DNA of 17,262 nt from Acidimicrobiia bacterium (GCA_029865445.1 JAOUGY010000048.1:1-17262); one strand, 5' to 3'; numbered from the stretch's first letter, positions 6,378-14,649 are shown. Numbers and translations: made by a program. Notes: a model not told the origin generated them from the letters alone.

Positions 6378-7346
6378 TCAGTCGGCGGGATCGATGCCGA
6401 AGATCAGGAGGTCCGATTCGGTGCCCTCGACGTCGAGGAACCGGAGCCAGTAGCGGATGCCGTTCTCGACCACCTCACCATCGAGACCTTCCAGATCGAG
6501 GTCGGGACCCGGGAACCCGACAAGGCCGGCGAGTTGGATGAGGCGTGTGCGATCGGACACCGTCAGCGTCGGATCGGCCGTCAACATGGCCACGCCCATG
6601 TACGCCAGTGTGGCCCGCGTAGCGTCAGGGTCGGCCGTGGGCGTGATCGCCAGCTTCATCGTCTTCACGGTTCCATCGGCATCGGTTGTCCCGGACAATG
6701 TCACCTCGTCGGAGAGAGGGTGTTCGAACCGACCAGCACCGAACCTCCCCCCGATCACCGGGACGCCACGCAACAGCGTCGCCTGGTCATTCCAGCGTCG
6801 CCGAAGTCCATCCGGTGTGAGTGTGAAGACCTCTGGCTCCCGCGGTTCTTGGAGCACGGTGGTGGTCGGCGCGACGATGACGACGGGCTCCGGCTCCTGG
6901 TTCGAGGTCATGACCCACACCCCCAGCGCGATCGCCCCGATCAGAACGGTCGCCCCGACGATTCCGGCCCACGGCAGTGGTCGCTGCGTGCCTAGCTCCG
7001 CCACCGGTTCCGCTTCCAGGGTCGTGGTGACCGCGGGCTCGGGCTCCTCGAGTGGCATCGAGCGGATCACCCCGATCCTGTCGGCGATGCTCGAACCATG
7101 GAACTTCTCGGCAGCGACCATGGCGAAGCGGTACGGGTCGGCAGGGACGAACGACGTCGGCTCGCCGTCGATCGAAAGGGCGAACTCGGTCTCAGACTTG
7201 CGGGCCACCCGGCAGTACTTGAGGGGCCAGGAGCCGACCGTGGCCCCCTCCGCTCCCACCGTGAGCACGTCGTCGCCGATGTTGAGCACGGCGTTGACAA
7301 TCGAACCATCACCGAGTGTCAACTTGCCCTGAAACGACTGGACCAC
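6378..7346 (-). CDS. Single-pass membrane protein, short paralogue of the gene at 3191-5146
   Basis: This 322-residue protein shares its plan with the 651-residue neighbour. It has an N-terminal domain (1-82; SFQGKLTLGDG, GSWPL at 38-42 and C45, the same numbering as the paralogue), a short linker, one transmembrane helix (about 125-147), a Pro/Glu/Thr segment, and an outside domain (about 173-320) with LRRRWNDQA, AGRFEHPLSDEVTLSG and LDLEGLDGEVVENGIRYWLRF. It lacks the 300-residue acidic linker. I chose the GTG at 7346 because homology starts there and a TACCTT box lies 7 nt upstream, suggesting a leaderless mRNA. The frame stays open to 7634, but that part would overlap HrpB and is not conserved in the paralogue. 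It is divergent from hrpB (78 bp between starts). Function unknown. Confidence 0.87.
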   Translation of the reverse strand: MVQSFQGKLTLGDGSIVNAVLNIGDDVLTVGAEGATVGSWPLKYCRVARKSETEFALSIDGEPTSFVPADPYRFAMVAAEKFHGSSIADRIGVIRSMPLEEPEPAVTTTLEAEPVAELGTQRPLPWAGIVGATVLIGAIALGVWVMTSNQEPEPVVIVAPTTTVLQEPREPEVFTLTPDGLRRRWNDQATLLRGVPVIGGRFGAGRFEHPLSDEVTLSGTTDADGTVKTMKLAITPTADPDATRATLAYMGVAMLTADPTLTVSDRTRLIQLAGLVGFPGPDLDLEGLDGEVVENGIRYWLRFLDVEGTESDLLIFGIDPAD

Positions 7347-7424
7347 GAGAAAAAAGGTACCCCGCCGAGGCGTCCCGCGCCAGGTTTCTTCGCGAACTCG
7401 GAGAAACCGATAGCCTCGCCGCCG

Positions 7425-9827
7425 ATGAGTCTTCCCGTTGAACATGTCATGGACGAACTGGCTGACGCCTTGGCGACCTCCGGTGGCGCAGTGCTCGTGT
7501 CTCCTCCGGGGTCGGGCAAAACGACGTTGGTTCCCATCCGCCTCCTCGAAAAGGGGATTCCCGGCAGAGGAAAGACACTCATGCTCGAACCGCGCCGGCT
7601 CCCCACCCGGGCGGCGGCGCGTCGGATGGCTCACCTCCTGGGTGAGGAAGTTGGCGAGACGGTCGGATACGTGACCAGAGACGATCGACGGACCGGACCG
7701 ACGACACGGATCGAAGTGGTCACCGAAGGCGTCCTCACGCGCCGGCTACAGCGGGACCCCGAGCTCGAAGGCGTCGGTTTGGTGATCTTCGACGAATTCC
7801 ACGAACGCAACCTCCAGACCGATCTGGGATTGGCGTTCACGCTGGACGCCCGGGCTTCACTCCGACCGGATCTGGCTGTGCTCATCATGTCCGCGACGCT
7901 CGACGCCGACCGAATCGGTGAGGTCCTCGGCGCGCCGTCCATATCGGCACAAGGCTCACTTCACCCGGTGGATATCCGGTGGCGCCCGGCCAAACGCCAG
8001 ACGCGACTCGAGGACCACGTCGTGTCGACGGTCCTGCGGTCGCTTGACACCGATCTCGGCGACATCCTCGTCTTCCTGCCGGGAATCGGTGAGATAGAGA
8101 GGGTGGCCGGGAAGTTGGAGGGAGCAGGTGTCGGATGCGAAATCCACCGTCTGCACGGTTCACTGCCCGTGGCCGAGCAAGACGCGGCGGTGAGTCCCAC
8201 CGACTGGCGCAAAGTGGTTCTCTCAACCGACATCGCCGAAAGCAGCCTCACGGTCGAGGGTGTGTCCGTGGTGATCGACTCCGGTCTGGCGCGAGCGCCC
8301 CGGTTCGACCCCCGCACCGGCATGACCCGGCTCCAGACGATCTCGATTTCACGGGCATCCGCCGACCAACGTTCGGGCCGGGCCGGGCGCCTCGGGCCGG
8401 GTGTTACCTACCGGCTGTGGTCCAAGGTCGAGCACGGCACCCGAAAGGCGCACATCGAACCCGAGATAGTCGCCGTCGACCTCGCGAGGTTCATGCTCGA
8501 GTTGAAACTGTGGGGCGTTGGTTCGCCCGCTCAGCTCACATTCCTAGACCAACCCGGACCGCGGGCAGTCGAAGAGGCGATGACGCTCCTCGAGCGGCTG
8601 GGAGCGGTCGACCAGGTGGCGAACCTCACCCCCATTGGACGCGAGATGGCAGCACTCCCCCTTCACCCGAGGCTCGCCCACATGGTGGCGGCCGCCGGCC
8701 CAGATGCCGGCCTCGCCTGCGTGCTGGCGGCACTGATCGACGAACGAGACCCGTTCCGAGGACCACGCAACGAACTGCCGGTCGATATCGCCCAACGAGT
8801 GGAAGCCGTGGCGGGAAGGAGAGGCCATCGACTAGCCGACAGACGCGGGCTCGACCGGGTCCGTCGGACTGCAGAGGATCTCGGGCGCAGGGTTGGTGCA
8901 GACATCGACGACCCGGCCGCCGACCGGTCGGCGGCGGTGCTGGCGCTCGCGTTTCCCGACAGGCTCGCCGTCCGCAGAGGAACCCCAGGCCGATTCCAGC
9001 TGCGCACCGGTCAGAGTGCGTGGATACCTTCCGGCGACGAGCTCGCAGCGAGTCGCTTCCTCGTCGTCGCCGACATCGACGGCAAGAGGAAGGACGCCCG
9101 GATACGGCTGGCGGCGGCCCTCGACGAAACCGAAGTCGAGTCGTCTTTCTCGTCCGACGTGGAGTCGTCGGCTGCGCTGCGTTGGGTTGATGCTCGACTC
9201 GTTGAGCGGCTCACCACGCGTATCGGCGGGGTCGTCCTGTCCGAGGTGGAACGACGCCCCCCGCCGGGCGCGGACGTAGCGGCGGCCTTCGCTGCCCGAA
9301 TTCGAAGAGAGCCCTCCTTGCTGTTCCCCGAATCGTCCCCGCTGAGACAGCGCGTTGCTTTCGCCAGAACCTCCGAACCAGATGAGGGCTGGCCCGACTG
9401 GTCGGAGCAGGCTTTGCTGGCGATGCTCGACGAACGGTTGGCACACGACCTCGGAGCCATGACGAGCATCGACGACCTTCGCGGTCTCGATGTCGATCGG
9501 CTCCTCGGCAGGGAACTCGATCACCGGCTCCGCCAACGCCTCGACAGCCGGTTCCCCACCCACGTCACGCTGGGTTCCGGACGACACGTCGCCGTCGACT
9601 ATTCGGGCGATGAACCGTCGATCTCGGCCCCGGTCCAAGACTTCTTCGGTATGCGTTCGACGCCAGAGATCGGGGGCCGGCCACTTGTCGTGGTCATGCT
9701 CTCCCCGGCTCGCAGACCGGTGCAGGTCACGAAGGACCTCGCCGGGTTCTGGGAGGGGAGCTGGCAGGAGGTTCGAAAGGAGATGGCAGGCCGGTACCCG
9801 AAACACGCCTGGCCGGAGAACCCATGA
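7425..9827 (+). CDS. hrpB: ATP-dependent helicase HrpB
   Basis: This 800-residue DEAH-type SF2 helicase has the usual HrpB length. Visible motifs in order: Walker A PPGSGKTT (27-34), Ia-like LEPRRLPTRAAARRM, DEFHER (123-128, the DEFH variant typical of HrpB), SATLD (156-160), LVFLPGIGEIE, STDIAESSLTVEGV and QRSGRAGR (315-322). The C-terminal end YPKHAWPENP and the preceding QVTKDLAGFWEGSW are hallmarks of the HrpB_C region. These proteins hydrolyse ATP on RNA; the in vivo role of HrpB is poorly defined. The ATG at 7425 gives the canonical MSLP start and lies 8 nt after a TAGCCT box, suggesting leaderless translation. A longer frame back to 7098 overlaps the divergent gene and is not helicase-like. 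The methyltransferase gene begins 28 bp downstream. Confidence 0.95.
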   Translation: MSLPVEHVMDELADALATSGGAVLVSPPGSGKTTLVPIRLLEKGIPGRGKTLMLEPRRLPTRAAARRMAHLLGEEVGETVGYVTRDDRRTGPTTRIEVVTEGVLTRRLQRDPELEGVGLVIFDEFHERNLQTDLGLAFTLDARASLRPDLAVLIMSATLDADRIGEVLGAPSISAQGSLHPVDIRWRPAKRQTRLEDHVVSTVLRSLDTDLGDILVFLPGIGEIERVAGKLEGAGVGCEIHRLHGSLPVAEQDAAVSPTDWRKVVLSTDIAESSLTVEGVSVVIDSGLARAPRFDPRTGMTRLQTISISRASADQRSGRAGRLGPGVTYRLWSKVEHGTRKAHIEPEIVAVDLARFMLELKLWGVGSPAQLTFLDQPGPRAVEEAMTLLERLGAVDQVANLTPIGREMAALPLHPRLAHMVAAAGPDAGLACVLAALIDERDPFRGPRNELPVDIAQRVEAVAGRRGHRLADRRGLDRVRRTAEDLGRRVGADIDDPAADRSAAVLALAFPDRLAVRRGTPGRFQLRTGQSAWIPSGDELAASRFLVVADIDGKRKDARIRLAAALDETEVESSFSSDVESSAALRWVDARLVERLTTRIGGVVLSEVERRPPPGADVAAAFAARIRREPSLLFPESSPLRQRVAFARTSEPDEGWPDWSEQALLAMLDERLAHDLGAMTSIDDLRGLDVDRLLGRELDHRLRQRLDSRFPTHVTLGSGRHVAVDYSGDEPSISAPVQDFFGMRSTPEIGGRPLVVVMLSPARRPVQVTKDLAGFWEGSWQEVRKEMAGRYPKHAWPENP

Positions 9828-9855
9828 CGGCGGTGTTGCGCCTACGCTCGCGGCC

Positions 9856-10965
9856 ATGGCAGACACGCCGATGACCGGTCGATTCTTCGACACGAGGGCC
9901 GCGTACACGATGTTCGTAACGGCCACCGACGAGAAACCACGGGTGGCCGAAAGACTCGGGGAGCAGGCGGAGCTCATCGAGATCCAGCCGCCAGGCCTGC
10001 GGGTGCTCGATGCCGGGATGGGAGATGCAACCGTCCTGACCCACCTCATGCGACGGCTGCATCGTTCACTTCCCCACATCCCGTGGCTGGTCGTGGCAAA
10101 AGAGATCTCCATCGAGGACGTACGGCAGGCACTCGCCAAGCTGCCCGACCGCCTGACCGAACACCCCGAGACCGTATTCGTGATCACGAACATGAGATTC
10201 TCGGAGGCCCCGACGCTGACGCCGTCGAACGAAGGAGCGACTCCGGTATGGCGAGACGTCGCCCTGGAGGGAAGCACGAGCCTCGACTTCACCGACCAGA
10301 TTCGCGAGCTTCTCCCAACGCTCGCCGATGACTGGCGTGTCAAGACCAGCCCCATTTCGGGCAATCCCGTATACGAACGCCCAGCGGTACTGGTCCTGTA
10401 CCGGCGCGACCGTGAGTTCTTGTTGCGTTCTCTCATCCCCAAACCTGGGACCGAACCCACCGGATTCGACCTGGTCATCGCCGCCCAGAGTTACCGCGCC
10501 CGGACCAGCGTGGACAAGAAGGTGGGAGGCGTCCTCGCTCCCCTGGCCCGAGCCCTGGTTCCCGGAGGCCGGCTCGTCGGAGTTCATTCGTACGGCAACG
10601 ATCCGGGTTTGGAGATCGTGCAAGGTGTGTGGCCCGGCGAGCATCCATTCCCACATCGCCGGGCGGAGATCCTCGCCGAAGCTCGCAATCGTCTCGGAGA
10701 CGGATTCGCCCTTCCGAACCTGAGCGACGAGGAAGCACTGTTCAGCTATCGCCTGCACACGATGCCGTCGGATGAGACCGAGCACATCGGTACGTCCACA
10801 TTGGTGGCGGCGTTCACGGCAGCAGCCTATGTGGCCCAGATCGACGAGCCCAGGCTGTCCGCGGCGATGGCCGGCGGCACCTATCTGGACGCCACCAACC
10901 GGGTCATCGACCGTCATGGAGCGGTGTGGTTCAACGACGAGATGTATGTGATCGTCAAGCGGTGA
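9856..10965 (+). CDS. Predicted SAM-dependent methyltransferase-like protein
   Basis: The 369-residue protein has a class I methyltransferase signature: RVLDAGMGDATVLTHLM (49-65) as motif I, FDLVIAAQSY as the post-strand motif, and ALVPGGRLVGVHSYGND as the motif III region. The long C-terminal part, including TSTLVAAFTAAAYVAQI, is not one I can assign, and the acceptor substrate is unknown. The ATG at 9856 was chosen because a TACGCT box (9843-9848) lies 7 nt upstream, as for other leaderless genes here; a second ATG at codon 6 (MTGRFFDTR) is possible. The open frame runs further upstream inside hrpB, but that part is a shadow. It follows hrpB by 28 bp and converges with guaB1, with only 3 bp between stop codons. 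Confidence 0.75.
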   Translation: MADTPMTGRFFDTRAAYTMFVTATDEKPRVAERLGEQAELIEIQPPGLRVLDAGMGDATVLTHLMRRLHRSLPHIPWLVVAKEISIEDVRQALAKLPDRLTEHPETVFVITNMRFSEAPTLTPSNEGATPVWRDVALEGSTSLDFTDQIRELLPTLADDWRVKTSPISGNPVYERPAVLVLYRRDREFLLRSLIPKPGTEPTGFDLVIAAQSYRARTSVDKKVGGVLAPLARALVPGGRLVGVHSYGNDPGLEIVQGVWPGEHPFPHRRAEILAEARNRLGDGFALPNLSDEEALFSYRLHTMPSDETEHIGTSTLVAAFTAAAYVAQIDEPRLSAAMAGGTYLDATNRVIDRHGAVWFNDEMYVIVKR

Positions 10966-10968
10966 CCG

Positions 10969-12408
10969 TCACCAGCTGGTGTCGAGTGGCTTGCCCTCGG
11001 TGTATCCGCTCATCGATTGGATCCCCACAACCGCGTTCTCCGAGAACTCCTCCACAGTGCGGGCACCCACGTACGTGAAGGCCGACCGCACGCCCATCAC
11101 GATCCGGTCGATGATGTCCTCCACACCGGGTTCGCCCGCCGACAGATACATCCGCGACGACGAGATGCCTTCTTCGAACAGTTCTTTTCGAGCTCGCTGG
11201 AACGCAGATTCACCGCGGGACCGGTTGGTGACGGCCCGCTTGGACGCCATCCCGTAGTTCTCCTTGTAGAGACGGCCGTCGGAGTCGCGCAACGTGTCCG
11301 CCGCAGATTCGTACGTCCCCGCGAACCACGAGCCGATCATCACGTTGGACGCGCCGGCGGCCAACGCCAGCGCTACGTCGCGGGGGTAGCGGACGCCGCC
11401 GTCCGCCCATACGTGTTTGCCTCGGCTCCTCGCAGCAACCGAGCACTCGTGAACGGCCGAGAACTGGGGTCTCCCCACTCCGGTCATCATCCTGGTTGTA
11501 CACATTGCCCCGGGCCCCACACCGACCTTGACGATGTCGGCGCCGGCGTCGATGAGGTCGATGGCGCCCTGGGCAGTGACAACGTTTCCCGCCGTGATCG
11601 GGAGATCGGGTGCGGCCCTCCTCACGGTGGTGAGCGCCTCCATCATCTTCTGCTGGTGGCCGTGGGCGGTGTCCACCACGATCACATCGACGCCCGCTTC
11701 GACAAGCTCTTTCGCAACCGAGCCCACGTCACCGTTCACACCCACCGCGGCCGCCACCAGCAGCGAACCGGATGCATCCACCGCCGGTTTGTAGACCGTG
11801 GCACGCAGCGCACCCTTCTCCGAGATCACACCGGCGAGACGACCCGACGCGTCGACGACCGGAGCGAGGTGGATCCGTTTGTCCACCAGTTCCGAGAACA
11901 TCTCCTCGATTCCCAGGCTGGCATCGAGGGTGATCGGGTCTCTGCGCATCACCTCATAGAGCGGCGTGAAGCGGTCGAACCCGGCGCCATCGGCCTCGGT
12001 GTAGATACCCACCGGGTGCCCGTCGTCGTCCACGACGACGATGGCACCATGGGACCGCTTGTAGATGAGGTCGATGGCGTTGTTGATCGTGTCCATGGGG
12101 CTCAGCGTGATGGGTGTGTCGAGCACGGTGTGTGAGCGCTTCACCGAGTTGGTCATGTCGGCGATCGCCCCCGCCGGAACGTCTTGGGGGAACACGGCAA
12201 TGCCACCTCGCCGGGCCACCGTCTCGGCCATCCTGCGACCCGCAACGGCAGTCATGTTGGCCACGACGACCGGGATCGTGGTCCCGATTCCGTCGGGTGT
12301 CGCCAGGTCGGTGTCCATGCGCGAGCCGGCCGTGCTGAAAGTCGGGGCCAAGAAGACGTCCGAGTAGGTGAGGTCGTGGCTCGGCAGGAGGTCGTTGAGG
12401 AACTTCAT
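10969..12408 (-). CDS. guaB1: GuaB1-type GMP reductase with CBS domains (IMPDH-related)
   Basis: This 479-residue IMPDH/GMPR-family enzyme matches the actinobacterial GuaB1 group. The N-terminal stretch IPVVVANMTAVAGRRMAETV followed by ARRGGIAVFPQD is nearly diagnostic. A CBS (Bateman) pair occupies about 94-210. The TIM barrel has VDTAHGH, ITAGNVVT and the catalytic loop GVGPGAMCTTR with active-site C303, then WADGGVRYPRDVALALAAGA and IGSWFAGT. Family knowledge: mycobacterial GuaB1 was long annotated as IMP dehydrogenase but works as GMP reductase, turning GMP to IMP with NADPH and release of ammonia, for purine balance and salvage. The ATG at 12408 gives the expected MKFL start; a TACCCT box lies 9 nt upstream. 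The frame extends 24 codons further but is not conserved-looking. It is divergent from the DUF368 gene (101 bp between starts). Confidence 0.92.
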   Translation of the reverse strand: MKFLNDLLPSHDLTYSDVFLAPTFSTAGSRMDTDLATPDGIGTTIPVVVANMTAVAGRRMAETVARRGGIAVFPQDVPAGAIADMTNSVKRSHTVLDTPITLSPMDTINNAIDLIYKRSHGAIVVVDDDGHPVGIYTEADGAGFDRFTPLYEVMRRDPITLDASLGIEEMFSELVDKRIHLAPVVDASGRLAGVISEKGALRATVYKPAVDASGSLLVAAAVGVNGDVGSVAKELVEAGVDVIVVDTAHGHQQKMMEALTTVRRAAPDLPITAGNVVTAQGAIDLIDAGADIVKVGVGPGAMCTTRMMTGVGRPQFSAVHECSVAARSRGKHVWADGGVRYPRDVALALAAGASNVMIGSWFAGTYESAADTLRDSDGRLYKENYGMASKRAVTNRSRGESAFQRARKELFEEGISSSRMYLSAGEPGVEDIIDRIVMGVRSAFTYVGARTVEEFSENAVVGIQSMSGYTEGKPLDTSW

Positions 12409-12509
12409 CGTCTCCCAAGGGTAAAGCGCCCGAGTCCGGTCCGCCGCCCCCAGCGTGCCCGGCTCCATCCTTGCCTGCATCTCGAGCGAAGCGGGTTAAC
12501 TTGTCGCCG

Positions 12510-13385
12510 ATGACTACTCGCCCCTTGATTCACGTTGTCCACGGCTTGCTCATGGGCGCCGCAGATTCGGTGCCCGGCGTCAGCGGCGGCACGGTGGCGC
12601 TCGCCGTCGGCATCTACGAGCGGCTGCTGGCTTCGATCGGGGCTGCCTTCAAGTCCGGCATCATGCTGATACGCGGCGACGTGGAGGGTTTCCGAACTCG
12701 GCTCGGCGAAGTGGAGTGGCGGATGGTGGTGCCGCTGCTGGCGGGCATCGCAACGGCGCTGGTGGTGGCCGCAGCAGGCATCGAGACGTTCTTGGAGCGC
12801 TTTCCATCCCAGTCACGAGCCCTCTTCCTGGGCATGGTGGCTGCCTCGATCACGATCCCGCTCCGCCGCATCCTCCATCGGTCATCACGCCAGATTCTCC
12901 CAGGTCTGGCGGCGGCAGTGATCGCTTACGTCCTCACCGGGCTCCCGCCGGGCACCGTGGAGGACCCGAGCCTGGTCCAGGTCTTCTTGGCGGCCGCCGT
13001 GGCCATCTGTGCCATGATCCTTCCAGGTGTGAGCGGTGCTTTCCTGCTGTTGGTCCTCGGCATGTACACACCCACGATCGCCGCCGTCAACGACCGGAAC
13101 CTGCTCTACGTACTCGTCTTCATGGCCGGCGCCGCCGTGGGTCTCGGGACCTTTTCGCTCCTCCTGACCGCGGCCCTGACGCGTCATCACGACCTGACGA
13201 TGGCAGTCCTCGTGGGGTTGATGATCGGCTCTCTGCGCGCTTTGTGGCCTTGGCAGGATGCGTCTCGGAGTCTGGAAGCGCCGCCTTCCGCCGCAACGGG
13301 AATGGCGGCACTCGGAATCGCCTTCGTCGGACTGGTGATCGTCCTGGCGGTGGAACGCTGGGGAAGCCGGGCGGCCTTGCGTTAA
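12510..13385 (+). CDS. DUF368 membrane protein, candidate polyprenyl-phosphate translocase (PopT-like)
   Basis: This 291-residue multi-pass membrane protein has the DUF368 signature twice: GAADSVPGVSGGTVALAVG (16-34) and ILPGVSGAFLLLVLG (170-184). The two PGVSG motifs (22-26 and 172-176) fit an internal duplication. Hydrophobic helices surround them, with the last near 263-281. Family knowledge: DUF368 proteins (PopT) return undecaprenyl phosphate from the outer to the inner face of the cytoplasmic membrane, recycling the lipid carrier for cell-wall synthesis; assigning that role here is inference from family. The ATG at 12510 is 7 nt after a TAACTT box, suggesting a leaderless mRNA; a frame extension to 12471 is not needed. 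The gene is divergent from guaB1 and followed after 60 bp by the HDOD gene. Confidence 0.88.
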   Translation: MTTRPLIHVVHGLLMGAADSVPGVSGGTVALAVGIYERLLASIGAAFKSGIMLIRGDVEGFRTRLGEVEWRMVVPLLAGIATALVVAAAGIETFLERFPSQSRALFLGMVAASITIPLRRILHRSSRQILPGLAAAVIAYVLTGLPPGTVEDPSLVQVFLAAAVAICAMILPGVSGAFLLLVLGMYTPTIAAVNDRNLLYVLVFMAGAAVGLGTFSLLLTAALTRHHDLTMAVLVGLMIGSLRALWPWQDASRSLEAPPSAATGMAALGIAFVGLVIVLAVERWGSRAALR

Positions 13386-13445
13386 GTGGCGAGGGCACCC
13401 GCCGACCGGAACCTCGAATTCTTCTCGTAGTTCCAGGAGTGGGGA

Positions 13446-14585
13446 ATGAGTGTGCAGGCCCTTTTCATCGACGACGATCCTCGCGTTCTGGCCGAGTTCC
13501 AGCAGTTCGTCACCCGTGCCACAGGTGGCATTCAGGCAACGATCGCATCGACACCGGAAGAGGGACTCACCGCGCTGCGGGCCGGCGGATATCAGGTGGT
13601 CATCGCCGGGGCGACGTCACCCACGGATCGGACGGTTGGCGTCCTGCGCGAGGTCGCGGTCGATCATCCACAGGTCGCCCGCCTACTGGTGACCGGTGAT
13701 CGCAACGCAGCCCGGAGCGGGCTGGCCGAGCATTACCTGTGGCGTCCGTTCGACGCGGAGAAGCTCCGGGTGGCCGTGCTTGCCACGACCCACATGCGGG
13801 GCCGCGTTTCCTCCCAAAGGCTCTCGGAGCTGGTGAACGGCTCCACCAAGCTGCCCACACTGCCCGACGTCTACGTCAAGATCCAGGAGGAGTTGCGCTC
13901 GAGCGACCCGTCGCTGGCCGCCGTGGGTGCACTCATCAAGAACGACCCGGCGACCTCGGTGAAGGTGCTCCAGGTCGTGAACTCTGCACTCTTCGGGCTA
14001 CGCACCGAAGTCGGCGACGTCGCACAGGCGACCGCGCTCCTCGGGATGAACACGATCACGTCGCTCGTGCTGGCCGTCGGTGTCTTCCAGCAGGCGCAGG
14101 GGCTCGACCGCAAGCTCATCGAAGGCTTGTGGCAGGAGTCGCTCCATGTATCACGGGTCGCCCGGGCGCTCGCGCTCCACGCCGGCCTGGGCCGAGCAGC
14201 CGTGGAAGAGAGCCAGTTGGCCGGTCTGCTTCATGACATCGGCGACCTCGTCCTGTTCCAGAACTGGCGCAAGGACTACCTGGCGATCGATCATCTGAAT
14301 CGTCTCAACGACGAACGGGCTCGATTTGGCGCCACTCATGCCGATCTCGGCGGGTATCTGTGTGCGGTCTGGGACCTGCCATCGGGTGTGGTGGAAGCGG
14401 TGGCCAACCATCACACCCCGGGTGCCGCCGACGGAATCACACCCACGACGATCGTGCACAGCGCTCGAGTCCTCGTCGATGCGAGATTCGAACTCGACAA
14501 TGCTCGATTCGATATCTCTCACATCGAGACTGCGGGCATCGCCGACGCCCTCGACGACTGGGCCCAGGTCGCTCTGACGGCTTGA
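13446..14585 (+). CDS. REC-like/HDOD domain protein with degenerate receiver
   Basis: This 379-residue protein has an N-terminal receiver-like domain (1-118) and an HDOD domain (about 125-330). The receiver keeps the acidic cluster DDD (9-11) and LVTGDRN, but the segment VVIAGATSP has G55 (or A54) where the phosphoacceptor Asp should be, and the usual KPF motif reads LWRPF. Phosphorylation of the normal kind is therefore unlikely. The HDOD part has LPTLPDVYVKI, NDPATSVKVLQVVNSALFG and AGLLHDIGDLVLF (HD at 263-264), plus H298 and NHH (321-323). HDOD proteins usually act as signalling adaptors without proven enzyme activity. The ATG is preceded by GGAGTGGGGA. The LLM oxidoreductase gene follows after 64 bp on the same strand. 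Confidence 0.9.
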   Translation: MSVQALFIDDDPRVLAEFQQFVTRATGGIQATIASTPEEGLTALRAGGYQVVIAGATSPTDRTVGVLREVAVDHPQVARLLVTGDRNAARSGLAEHYLWRPFDAEKLRVAVLATTHMRGRVSSQRLSELVNGSTKLPTLPDVYVKIQEELRSSDPSLAAVGALIKNDPATSVKVLQVVNSALFGLRTEVGDVAQATALLGMNTITSLVLAVGVFQQAQGLDRKLIEGLWQESLHVSRVARALALHAGLGRAAVEESQLAGLLHDIGDLVLFQNWRKDYLAIDHLNRLNDERARFGATHADLGGYLCAVWDLPSGVVEAVANHHTPGAADGITPTTIVHSARVLVDARFELDNARFDISHIETAGIADALDDWAQVALTA

Positions 14586-14619
14586 CCGTCCTCCAGGGTC
14601 GCTCACGAATGCGGCTCTG

Positions 14620-14645
14620 TAGTGTCCTCCTCGAGATCGAGAGGT
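14620..14645 (+). promoter_or_regulatory. Candidate -10 box and ribosome binding site of the LLM oxidoreductase gene
   Basis: TAGTGT (14620-14625) is a -10-like box inside CTGTAGTGT, a string that also precedes the MFS gene. It lies 24 nt before the ATG at 14650, and GAGAGG stands just before that start, so this transcript would have a short leader with a Shine-Dalgarno site. No convincing -35 is seen. Confidence 0.4.
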
Positions 14646-14649
14646 ACAC

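Noticed and set aside
6243..6995. 250-codon plus-strand frame
   Set aside because: It starts inside repeat copy 2 and is antisense to the short membrane-protein paralogue, whose homology is convincing.
7347..7634. Upstream extension of the short paralogue
   Set aside because: It would overlap the start of hrpB by about 210 bp, and its sequence has no counterpart in the longer paralogue. The GTG at 7346 aligns the two N-termini exactly.
8832..10478. 548-codon minus-strand frame
   Set aside because: It is antisense to hrpB and the methyltransferase, rich in Ser/Arg, and shows no domain. Long shadow frames are common in GC-rich DNA.
11017..12135. 372-codon plus-strand frame
   Set aside because: It is antisense to guaB1, His/Arg/Asp-rich, without a ribosome binding site or recognisable motif.
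13410..13440. Inverted repeat GGAAC...GTTCC before the HDOD gene
   Set aside because: Only five pairs around a 17-base loop; likely chance.
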